From: Nocardioides sp. B-3
GTDB lineage: Bacteria > Actinomycetota > Actinomycetes > Propionibacteriales > Nocardioidaceae
DNA length: 64,000 bases
Direction: 5' to 3'
Assembly (NCBI RefSeq): GCF_024703895.1
Contig: NZ_CP087968.1
Span: 1,054,001 to 1,118,000 of the forward strand
The translations under genes were made by a program, and so were the position numbers. A model generated the notes under the pieces. The model was not told the origin of the DNA, searched no databases, and worked only from the letters and a program-made list of their open reading frames with translations. Of this stretch, positions 1 through 6,698 are shown piece by piece (the stretch's first letter is position 1; the number at the start of each line of letters is the position of its first letter).

Positions 1-124
1 GCAACCTGAAGCGAAAACCCCGCCGGTGGAGCGCCTTCCGCAAGAGTTGCTCAGGCTTTGTGTTCTTGCCTCGGATTCCAGACATCATTCGGCTCCGCAC
101 GGCTGGAGTCACGATGTCAGGCAC
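1..124 (-). CDS. vsr: Very short patch repair endonuclease (Vsr), N-terminal part; runs off the window
   Basis: The minus strand from a GTG at 124 reads without a stop to the window edge (41 residues). It contains MMSGIRGKNTKPEQLLRKAL followed by HRRGFRFRL, the typical N-terminus of Vsr-like nicking endonucleases, which repair T:G mismatches left by deamination of 5-methylcytosine. The catalytic part lies outside the window. It starts 9 bp after the stop of the C5-cytosine methyltransferase upstream on the same strand, the usual dcm-vsr partnership, and is probably co-transcribed with it. Family assignment is firm for such a short fragment because the conserved N-terminal motif is complete. 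The exact start could also be the internal ATG pair. Confidence 0.8.
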   Translation of the reverse strand, partial: MPDIVTPAVRSRMMSGIRGKNTKPEQLLRKALHRRGFRFRL

Positions 125-133
125 AGATCGAGA

Positions 134-1259
134 CTAGCCCGCCGCCGCGACCGCGACCTTCTGCGCCGCGAGAGTCTGCCCAACAGCCTTGGCAACTGTC
201 TCGACCACCGGCACGACGACGCTATTTCCGAACTGCTTGTAGGCCTGCGTGTCGCTGACGGGAATCTCAAAGTGCTCAGGGAAACCCATGAGCCGAGCGC
301 ACTCGCGGGGGTGAGGCGGCGCGGAATCAGCCCGTCGCCCCGATGAACGAGGATCTCGGAGCCGTCCTTGTAATAGCGCGCAGAAAGTGTTCTGGCCACG
401 TCGTCTCGTCCGACCAAGCCGAACCCGAACCCGTTGCCAGCGGCGTTGTGCTTGAGTTTGTAATTCTGGAGATACGTCCAGAGCTTAAGGCTAAGCGTGT
501 ACTTGGAGGCAGCCAAGCCATCCGCATCTGTGTAGGGGAACTCAACGGGTCCCGATCCGTCGTCCTTGTGCAGGACCGAGTCCATAGTCGGAAAGAGCTG
601 CGGCAGCTTGACCTTCTCGAAGTCGAACCCGCTGCCATCCGGGAAGGCGTCGGTGTCGAATCCCACCATGAAAATTCGGCGGCGGCCCTGCGGCACGACT
701 GCGCTGGCATCAAGGACACGGGGATGAAACTCGTACCCCAGCTCCGTCTCCGGGCGGTGCCGGATGATGCGGAACGTGTTGCCCTTGTCGTGTGAGATCA
801 AGTTGCGCACGTTCTCCAAGAGGAACGCTCGCGGCCGCTTCTTCTCGATGATGCGCGCGACGTCAAAGAACAAGGTGCCCTGCGTGGGGTCCCGGAATCC
901 GTGCGGGCGACCGAGCGCGTTCTTCTTTGATACGCCAGCAATGCTGAACGGTTGGCAGGGGAAGCCCCCAACCAGCACGTCATGGTCGGGGATGTCTGCC
1001 GCGTCGATGGCGGTGATGTCCCCGCGAAAACGTGCTCACTTCCCTCATCGGACGGAAAATTCGCCTCGTAGGTCACCTTCGCGAACTTGTTCCATTCCGA
1101 GGTGAAGACACACTCACCGCCGGCTCGCTCGAATCCCTCATGACACCCACCGATGCCCGCGAAGAGATCGATGAAACGGAACCCCGCGCGCTCATTGCCG
1201 CCCAGCGGTCGAACTGTTGCACCCACTACGTGCCTCTTCCATTGATGTAGCGACCCCAA
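134..1259 (-). CDS. C5-cytosine DNA methyltransferase (Dcm/HaeIII-like), frameshifted
   Basis: Transfers a methyl group from S-adenosylmethionine to cytosine C5 in DNA. Visible motifs: [10 protein letters not shown] (motif I, SAM binding), [12 protein letters not shown] (motif IV with the catalytic Cys), FLLENVRNL (motif VI), [11 protein letters not shown] (motif VIII) and a C-terminal RRLTP...GNSVVVPV-type motif IX/X that is restored by reading across a shift near 320. A second shift lies near 1015. About 375 residues, normal for the family. The stop is TAG at 134-136. The start is uncertain: TTG at 1259 fits a leaderless transcript from the promoter at 1265-1287, and an ATG at 1242 in another frame is possible. 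vsr follows immediately. It lies 42 bp outside the left end of the Tn7-like element, so it belongs to a neighbouring accessory cluster. A cognate restriction enzyme is not visible. Confidence 0.9.
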
Positions 1260-1264
1260 GCCCC

Positions 1265-1287
1265 GGGTTAGACGGAGCCACCGACAA
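1265..1287 (-). promoter_or_regulatory. PafBC/RecA-NDp-type damage promoter of the methyltransferase-vsr genes
   Basis: On the minus strand: TTGTCGGTG, then 8 bp (GCTCCGTC), then TAACCC. It matches the RecA-independent DNA-damage promoter TTGTCRGTG-N8-TANNNT known from mycobacteria, except for the last base of the -10. Nineteen bases of this site are identical to the site upstream of the divS-like gene at 30495-30513. The -10 ends 6 bp before the possible TTG start at 1259. Promoter function is inferred from the match and position. Confidence 0.55.
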
Positions 1288-1301
1288 TGAGCACGAGGGC
1301 A

Positions 1302-1352
1302 TGTAGGACGACAGTCGGATGACTATGAGGACGACAGGTCGGATGGGACGAC
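1302..1352 (+). repeat. Left end of the Tn7-like element with subterminal direct repeats
   Basis: The terminal repeat occupies 1302-1315. AGGACGACAG followed by TCGGATG occurs at 1305-1321 and again, with one extra G, at 1328-1345, a spacing of 23 bp. A partial third copy (GGGACGACC) follows at 1344-1352. Repeats of this kind are the transposase (TnsB) binding sites in Tn7 relatives. That role is inferred here. Confidence 0.75.
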
Positions 1353-1372
1353 CGATCCCCAGCCGACGCAGG

Positions 1373-2092
1373 CTACTCAGAGCGCTTCTTGACCCAGACG
1401 GTGAACTTCTTGCCCTCCGGCAGGGTCTCGCCTGCCTCCGGCTCTTGCTTCGTCACAATCCATGAGTCGAAGGACATGGGGGCGCGTTCGGCTCCGGTTG
1501 CATCCTCCACGCTGAGGTTCTCGTAAGACACGTAGCCGAGTTTCTCCATGTAACCATCTGCGTCTTCCGGGTTTGTACCGACCAGATCGGGGGCGACTGA
1601 GGCCGACGTGCCCGGCACGACCGGGGTCGTCTCCTCTAGGAACTCGTCGCCACCATCGGTGTCACGGACGCAGGCCTCGGTGGCTTTGACCTGAGAGAAG
1701 AAGCCTCCGGGGAGGTTGGCGGCCAGTTGTGTGTCGTCCCAGTCGGTGGAGCCGTCCATCTGCTCGTCCGGTTCGAGGCCGAGGACCCGCACCCGCCCGT
1801 CGGTGGACATGGCCTTTGTGTAGGCCTCGCAGATTTCCACGGCGATGTGCTGACTGTCCTTGCTGACCTTGAGGTCGGTCTCGATGTCGATCCCGTCAAA
1901 GGATCCGTCGCCCACTTGGGTGATGTGCTTGATCCACTGGGCGTCGCTGTGGTCGTCGAACACTCGCTCGTTGACGTTGGAGACGGGATCGCTGGTGAAC
2001 GACTGCAGCACGTTCGAGCTCGGTCCGCCGCATGCGCTTGCGAGGAGACAGGTGGCCAGCAGGGCGATGGTCGTCGGAATGCGGCGATTCAT
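1373..2092 (-). CDS. Lipoprotein with a C-terminal PASTA-like domain
   Basis: 239 residues, intact. The start at 2092 is chosen because it opens a signal peptide ending in a lipobox (residues 1-25, TCLLASAC), so the protein is expected to be anchored to the outer face of the membrane. Residues about 30-160 are acidic and not recognised. Residues about 165-239 contain APDLVGTNPEDADGYMEKLG and a WIVTKQEPEAGETL segment, the usual start and end of a PASTA repeat (PASTA domains bind peptidoglycan muropeptides or serve as spacers). It is the first gene inside the left transposon end, reads in the same direction as the CBASS operon and could be distal cargo of it. Function unknown. Confidence 0.75.
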   Translation of the reverse strand: MNRRIPTTIALLATCLLASACGGPSSNVLQSFTSDPVSNVNERVFDDHSDAQWIKHITQVGDGSFDGIDIETDLKVSKDSQHIAVEICEAYTKAMSTDGRVRVLGLEPDEQMDGSTDWDDTQLAANLPGGFFSQVKATEACVRDTDGGDEFLEETTPVVPGTSASVAPDLVGTNPEDADGYMEKLGYVSYENLSVEDATGAERAPMSFDSWIVTKQEPEAGETLPEGKKFTVWVKKRSE

Positions 2093-2142
2093 AGCGAGGC
2101 TCCGGATGACGTAGGGGCGATGGACTGATGCGACGGGGCGAA

Positions 2143-2430
2143 TCAGGTGAGTGCGATCAGGAGCAGACCGAGGAAGTACAGCGGTGCGATGAGCAGGAAC
2201 AGGCCTGACCCGAACGTGGTGCGGAAGCCGTGGGCTGTGGTGTCCACTGGTGCGCGGCACTCGTCGTCGCAGCGTGCGCACCAAGCGCTCGGTTGGTGCC
2301 CGTTCCGGGCAGCGCGATTGAGGTCGGCGTTGAAACCAGAGACCATCAGCACAAGGCCCACTGCAATCAGGATCGGGAAGACCCAGACTCCGTAGTCGCC
2401 GTACAGCATGTTCATCGTCATGCGAGGCAT
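2143..2430 (-). CDS. Small two-helix membrane protein
   Basis: 95 residues with hydrophobic segments at about 14-34 (VFPILIAVGLVLMVSG) and 73-94 (GLFLLIAPLYFLGLLLIALT). Between them lies a short loop with CARCDDEC, a possible metal-binding pair of cysteines. It starts 54 bp after the end of the JAB protease gene and precedes the lipoprotein on the same strand. Family not recognised. Its position at the tail of a CBASS operon makes an accessory or second membrane effector conceivable, but the sequence alone does not show this. An ATG a few codons inside (MTMNML) could be the true start. Confidence 0.55.
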   Translation of the reverse strand: MPRMTMNMLYGDYGVWVFPILIAVGLVLMVSGFNADLNRAARNGHQPSAWCARCDDECRAPVDTTAHGFRTTFGSGLFLLIAPLYFLGLLLIALT

Positions 2431-2484
2431 ATCGGACGTCTTGCTCCTTCGCTGCAGGGCAACACCATGCAGGCAGCGGGATCG

Positions 2485-2963
2485 CTATTCGCCGGGTGCG
2501 ATCGTGATGTCGCTGAATTTCCCGAGCAGTCGGTGACTTGCGGGGTGTGGGTCGCTGAGCAGCCCATGGAGGCGTACATGTCGGGTGCCGGGGTTGAGCG
2601 CGGCTACAACGAGGGCGACGGGGTTGCTGTTGCGCATTGCCATGAGTCGCATGGTTCGGCGGTCTCTTGGGCTGGGTGGTTGCGGTAGGGGGTGGGTGTG
2701 CCACTCGCCGACGTATCCGATGAGGGGATCGCTGATGGCGAGGTAGTTCACGAGGATCTGTTGGGCGGGTTTGGCGCGGCGTACGTAGTGGGTGCGGGCT
2801 GCTGTCCCGTCGTCGACGACGAGGGCGTCCTCGATGTGGAGCCCGTTGGGGGTGCGGTAGCCGACGAGGATGCCCCCATGTTCGGTCGTCCCGGGAAGCA
2901 CGGGCTGCGGCGTGTAGCGTCGTGGGCTTGCTGAGAGAGGAGGACTGTGGCGGCGGCTGTCAT
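2485..2963 (-). CDS. cap3: CBASS Cap3-like JAB/JAMM deconjugating protease, frameshifted
   Basis: Zinc isopeptidase that removes the CD-NTase from conjugates made by Cap2 in type II CBASS (established for the family). The JAMM motif is complete: EWHTHP (zinc ligands) and, ten residues on, SPRDRRTM supplying S-x-x-D. About 158 residues. The start is ATG at 2963, in the ATGA overlap with the Cap2 stop, reading MTAAATVLLSQQAHDATRRS. A shift near 2890 joins this to the main frame (LPGTTEHGGILVGYRTPNG). Last recognisable CBASS gene of the operon; the four-base overlap argues for translational coupling with Cap2. Confidence 0.85.
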
Positions 2964-4406
2964 GTGTGGTTGCGGACTTCCCCGGCTGGGCATTCCGGGT
3001 CACCGGTGAGCATCCCGATGACGTGGCGAACGGTCATGGCTGCGGCTTCGGCGACGGCGTGCGGTGGTGTGCGGGAGATGGGCTCGCCGCAGCCTGCCTC
3101 GAACATTTCGAGGCCGTTTGGGGGTTGGTGCACGGTGGGTGGGTGCGGGGTGGCGGCGTCGTAGGGGAGGGACGATGTCCGCGCGTTGGGTGCGGCCCCT
3201 CGTTTTGGAGGCAGGCGGTGATGAAGCGGCGGCCGGTGGCGCGGGCGGCGTCTTCGAGCATGGAGGTGACTGCGCCGTCCGCTGTGGCGTCGACGACGAG
3301 GTCGTAGGCGTCGAGAAGTTCGGCCGCTTCGGCGGGGCTCGCCAAGGGCGCTGGGTTAGCGACGATCACGGCTCGGTTGTAGGGGCGGTTATCGAGGACG
3401 ACCTTCACCAGTGTGGCCTTGTTCGTTCCGCACAGTGACAGCGTGGTGACGAGATGCCGAGTCGTGTTTCCGGGGCTCAGGATGTCGAAGTCGCGGACGG
3501 TCATCCGCCCGATTCCGGCGCGCGAGTCCGTCGCAGATGTGTGATCCCAAGGCTCCGGCACCGACGACGTAGACATGCTTGTTGGCGAGCGCGTCAACGG
3601 CGGACCCAGCACGCAGTCGCATGACGGACTGGTTAGACGAGGCCGACAGCGCGAAGCGAGGGGTGGCGTCCTGTCCCTTGGCGCCCGTGAGGGTGATGGC
3701 GACCGCCCCGTGCTGGTTGCCGCGTTGGTATCGGATGAGGAGGACGTCGATGCGGTCACGTTCGATGGCGGACTGGATGCGCTCCGGCTCGGCGACGTTC
3801 GTGATCAGGTCGTGCCAGTTCAGTGGCGGCGTGGTGAGTTCTGCCCAGGTCAGTCACGTATCCACTCAGGATGCCCTTGGTGCTCTTCTTGGGGACCTTG
3901 CCGGGTCCGATCACGCGGAGCGTGCGCTGGTCGGCGCGGATCTCGATGTAGTCGTCGCTCAGTGTGCTGAGGTCGTCGTACATCACGTACCCGGTGTCGA
4001 TGGGCAGGTCTAGGTATGCCTCGATGTCGAGGGCCGGGGGGTCGTCGGGCCATCCCTGCTCGTTCTTCTCGAACCAGAGGTCAACTCGTGCGAGGAGGGA
4101 GTCAGCGTCACGCCACGGCTGGTTGTCGCGGTCGCGGCTGGCGTAGAGGCAGAGGTCACCGTTGGGCGATTGGTGCCGTGTCCCGGGAACGTCCCCGATG
4201 GCGCGCACGGTGGGCTGTACGTAGGGGAAACCGTCGATTACGCGGATCTCGACGCGGCCATCTTCGAGTTTTGCGTCGCTCGATGAGCCAAGCGATTTGT
4301 CGCGCGTGAGTCGGTAGCCGCGCTCGATGAGTTCGTTGATGAAGTCGTCGCGCTCTTGTGCGATGGCGTCGTTCCAGAGCGTGAGGTCGGCCTTGTTGTC
4401 ATCCAA
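2960..4406 (-). CDS. cap2: CBASS Cap2-like E2-E1 fusion (ubiquitin-transfer-like), frameshifted
   Basis: About 480 residues. The N-terminal E2-like domain (about 1-150) contains GFPYVQP and SPNGDLCLY, where the Cys is the likely E2 nucleophile. A linker (about 150-250) is followed by an E1/ThiF adenylating domain with the nucleotide loop VVGAGALGSHICDGLAR, then DFDILSPGNTTRH and LVVDATADGAVTSML. Cap2 joins the CD-NTase C-terminus to targets and thereby primes signalling. Shifts lie near 3840, 3510 and 3180, and the last leads into EAGCGEPISRTPPHAV and the TGA at 2960-2962. The TTG start at 4406 overlaps the CD-NTase end by 8 bp; the nearby ATGA is in another frame and could be the real start if a shift follows. 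E2-E1 order in one gene identifies type II CBASS. Confidence 0.88.
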
Positions 4407-5397
4407 AGCGCAGGTCTCCTGCGGTGGTGCGCTTGTCGCCCGAGGTCCGACTCTTGGAATCGGACTTCTTGTTGCCGTCCTTGTCGTAGCCCGACGGCAT
4501 GGGGAACACGTTGGTGAAGTCGTCGTTGGAGCCGAGGATGCCCTGCAAAAGCACGGCCGCCTTCCCGGCTTCGTCGTCGCCCATGTCGCACGCGGTGCGG
4601 GCGTCGGCGGCTGCGGTCGTGAACTTGTCCCGTGCGGTGTCGAAGTCGGCGTCCTCGTCGAAGTCGAGCACCTTGCCGTCCATGGAGGGGTCGGGCATCT
4701 CGAAGTCGTCGTCGGCGATGCGGCGGAACACATCGGCGACGCCCTCCATGGCCGAAGCGAAGAACTCGGCCATGGTCTCGCCCGAGACGAGGCCCTCCTC
4801 GCAGGCGGTGTAGAGCGCCATCTCGACTGTGAAGCCGCCGGGTTTGGTCTTTCCGAGGAGGTTGCGGCGTGCCTGTCGGAGCAGTTTCACGCAGGGAACG
4901 TACAACTCGTCGTACTCAGCGTTCTTGTCTTCCTTGAGTTCGGTCATCTTCACCGGGTTGGTCTCGACCCAGCCCTCGTCCTTTGTCGGGATCTCCCACA
5001 CGGCACCCGCTTTCCGGGCGGGCACCACGTCGATGAACAGTCCGTCGGCGTCGGGAACGAGCAGGGTGACCGACCGGTCGTATCGGGTGACGTTCTTCTT
5101 TCCATACTCCTTCACGAGCACGTCGTAGACACGGTCGAGAACGTCTGCAGGCAGCAACTCCTGCCGGGTAGTCGTCGAGTCGGCAGAACATGTCGACGTC
5201 GTATACGCGGGCGGATTGAAACCCGTCGCCCGTACGAGCCGATCAGGATCGGGTTGATCCCCCACGCCTTGAGGTCCTCGTCGGCAGCCAGCACCTTGCC
5301 GACCTCCTCGTGGGCCTCGGGGGCGGTGTCCCAGTCGAACTTGCTGGGTTCGATGTTCCGATTGCGCAGTTGCGAACTGCGAGGTGAGGTCAGCCAT
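4399..5397 (-). CDS. CD-NTase (SMODS) cyclic oligonucleotide synthase of CBASS, frameshifted
   Basis: About 332 residues. Nucleotidyltransferase signature: LIGSYGR, then YDVDMFCRLDD about 10 residues later (the first two acidic ligands), then GLFIDVVPARK (third acidic residue). It is followed by the helical half (CVKLLRQARRNLLG...FTVEMALY) typical of CD-NTases. Upon phage sensing these enzymes make a cyclic di- or trinucleotide that activates the effector. Shifts lie near 5360 and 5200. It ends ...AGDLRFG with TGA at 4399-4401. C-terminal residues are the expected Cap2 conjugation site; the terminal Gly fits that, though the last residue varies among systems. The start ATG at 5397 overlaps the SLATT stop by 8 bp. 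The clade and product cannot be read from sequence by eye. Confidence 0.88.
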   Translation of the reverse strand: MADLTSQFATAQSEHRTQQVRLGHRPRGPRGGRQGAGCRRGPQGVGDQPDPDRLVRATGFNPPAYTTSTCSADSTTTRQELLPADVLDRVYDVLVKEYGKKNVTRYDRSVTLLVPDADGLFIDVVPARKAGAVWEIPTKDEGWVETNPVKMTELKEDKNAEYDELYVPCVKLLRQARRNLLGKTKPGGFTVEMALYTACEEGLVSGETMAEFFASAMEGVADVFRRIADDDFEMPDPSMDGKVLDFDEDADFDTARDKFTTAAADARTACDMGDDEAGKAAVLLQGILGSNDDFTNVFPMPSGYDKDGNKKSDSKSRTSGDKRTTAGDLRFG

Positions 5398-6006
5398 GAG
5401 TGGTCTCCTTGGTGGCCAGCGTGGTGTTGCTGGTGTGGTCGATGGCGAACCGTTGCCCGCCCTTGCGGATGTTCTTGGCCGCCTTCTTGTAGAAGTGCTT
5501 GGCTGGCGCCTCGGCGGTGTGACGGATCTCGGAGTACCGGTCCGTGAGGATGGTGAGTTCCTCTCGTGCATTCTTGAGATCCTGTGCGGCAAGGTCGACG
5601 AGGAGCATCCGTCGAGCGTCTCCTTGGATGTCGTGGAAGGCATTGGCGCATGTGTGTGCTCGTTGCGACCGGCGCTCAGCGCCTAGGACAGTCATGATTG
5701 CCGTGAGCGCCGCAGCACCAAGCGCGGCCGCCCCGACAACCCGGATGGGCAGGCCGTCGCTCACGCCCACGGCCCCGGTGGCCAGCCCAAGCACACTGGC
5801 GGGGGCACCTAGCGCAAGGTTGCAGCCGCGCCAAAACTTGCCCGCCTCGAACTGGTTTTGCGCGGACCACCGAGCGCTCTCTTCGAGTCGGGACAGTTCC
5901 TGACCGATGGGCACCAGTCAACGGGGACGTCGGCCGGTACGGCGTAGTGCTCGCCGGGCTCATCAGGTGGGGTGGACTTGCCCTGCAGTCGAGCGAGGAA
6001 ACCCAT
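5390..6006 (-). CDS. SLATT-domain two-helix membrane protein, likely CBASS effector, frameshifted
   Basis: About 205 residues from ATG 6006 (MGFLARLQGKSTPPDEPGEH), with one shift near 5915 into PIGQELSRLEESARWSAQ. Two adjacent hydrophobic helices (about 60-105: LALGAPASVLGLATGAVGV and VVGAAALGAAALTAIMTVLG) are followed by an amphipathic helical region with a basic end (HFYKKAAKNIRKG). This is the layout of SLATT domains, described as two-helix effectors beside SMODS nucleotidyltransferases. The known model is membrane disruption when the nucleotide signal arises. It is translated upstream of the CD-NTase, an order unlike most described type II CBASS operons where the effector follows or precedes at a distance. 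Family call by pattern only. Confidence 0.75.
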
Positions 6007-6014
6007 ACGGCGCC

Positions 6015-6260
6015 CTACTTCTTGTCGCGGGGCGGGAAGGGGTCGTTGCCCGGCTTGACGGTGTCGGAGTTGCGGATCTTGCCGTCGCGGCCGTGGATGG
6101 CAACCTCGCCACCCCCGGCGTTGTGGACGATCTCCTTGGCTCGGGCCACGGCGTCCTTCTGAGTGTCGGCGTGGGCACTGGCACGGGATGCGCCGGGCTT
6201 CTGGACGTTCCAGCCGCCGTCCTTGTCGGGGACGACGTGGCGTCGGTTGTCGTTACTCAT
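6015..6260 (-). CDS. DUF2188-family small protein heading the CBASS operon
   Basis: 81 residues, intact, soluble. It reads RRHVVPDKDGGWNVQKPGAS then TQKDAVARAKEIVHNAGGGE then VAIHGRDGKIRNSDTV, the compact pattern of DUF2188 proteins, with tryptophan in the first hairpin and a helix before IHGRDGxI. GGGAG lies 7 bp upstream of the ATG at 6260, and a damage-type promoter lies at 6293-6315. Its stop is 8 bp before the SLATT start, so it is the first gene of the operon. DUF2188 proteins are found widely as free-standing small proteins with no established activity. A role in CBASS would be new and is only inferred from synteny. Confidence 0.8.
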   Translation of the reverse strand: MSNDNRRHVVPDKDGGWNVQKPGASRASAHADTQKDAVARAKEIVHNAGGGEVAIHGRDGKIRNSDTVKPGNDPFPPRDKK

Positions 6261-6292
6261 GGCTGACTCCCGGGGTGGTGGTTGGTAGTTGC

Positions 6293-6315
6293 AACGTAAG
6301 GGGGCCCACCGACAG
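6293..6315 (-). promoter_or_regulatory. PafBC/RecA-NDp-type promoter of the CBASS operon
   Basis: Minus strand: CTGTCGGTG, 8 bp (GGCCCCCT), TACGTT. All defined positions of TTGTCRGTG-N8-TANNNT are met except the first T. The predicted transcription start is about 6286, giving a leader of about 26 bases with an SD sequence before the DUF2188 ATG at 6260. In mycobacteria this promoter class is activated by the WYL-domain regulator PafBC during DNA damage. Confidence 0.6.
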
Positions 6316-6316
6316 T

Positions 6317-6698
6317 GGTCCTGCTATGCATCGGCAGGTTGCCGTCGGCGACGCACGGCGTGTCCCCGTGCGCGCACTGGTTGCTGTCGCTACCGTGCGT
6401 GTCACCGCCGGTCGGGCGGGGTCCGGTGTTCCGGGCATGCAGGGCTCCCCGGTGTTGGCGCGGGGGAAGGTACGCCTGCTGTGGCGACGCGGTTGCGCCG
6501 TCACCTTCTAAGAGAGCATTTCCGTGCCCGTCATTTGGCAGGGCGCGCCGAACGATGGTCACGTTCCCAGCCTCTTCTCCACGACTGGCCGTGGTCGGCT
6601 GGCGGATGGTTCGCATGATGCGGATGCAGATCGACCGCTTGCCACACCGTGACCGCTGCACGCGGCGGTCCTGTGAGTGGCAGGCCGCTGGGATCTGT
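6317..6698. other. Intergenic stretch between the CBASS promoter and hsdR 3' end
   Basis: About 380 bp. Short open frames run through it on both strands (for example on the minus strand from about 6620 to 6257), but none has a convincing SD sequence or family resemblance. I see no repeat or RNA structure I can name. It may hold the degraded end of a former gene. Confidence 0.4.

Noticed and set aside
6253-6504. An 83-codon minus-strand ORF upstream of and overlapping the DUF2188 start.
   Set aside because: Arg/Thr/Pro-rich composition, no SD, and it covers the predicted CBASS promoter.
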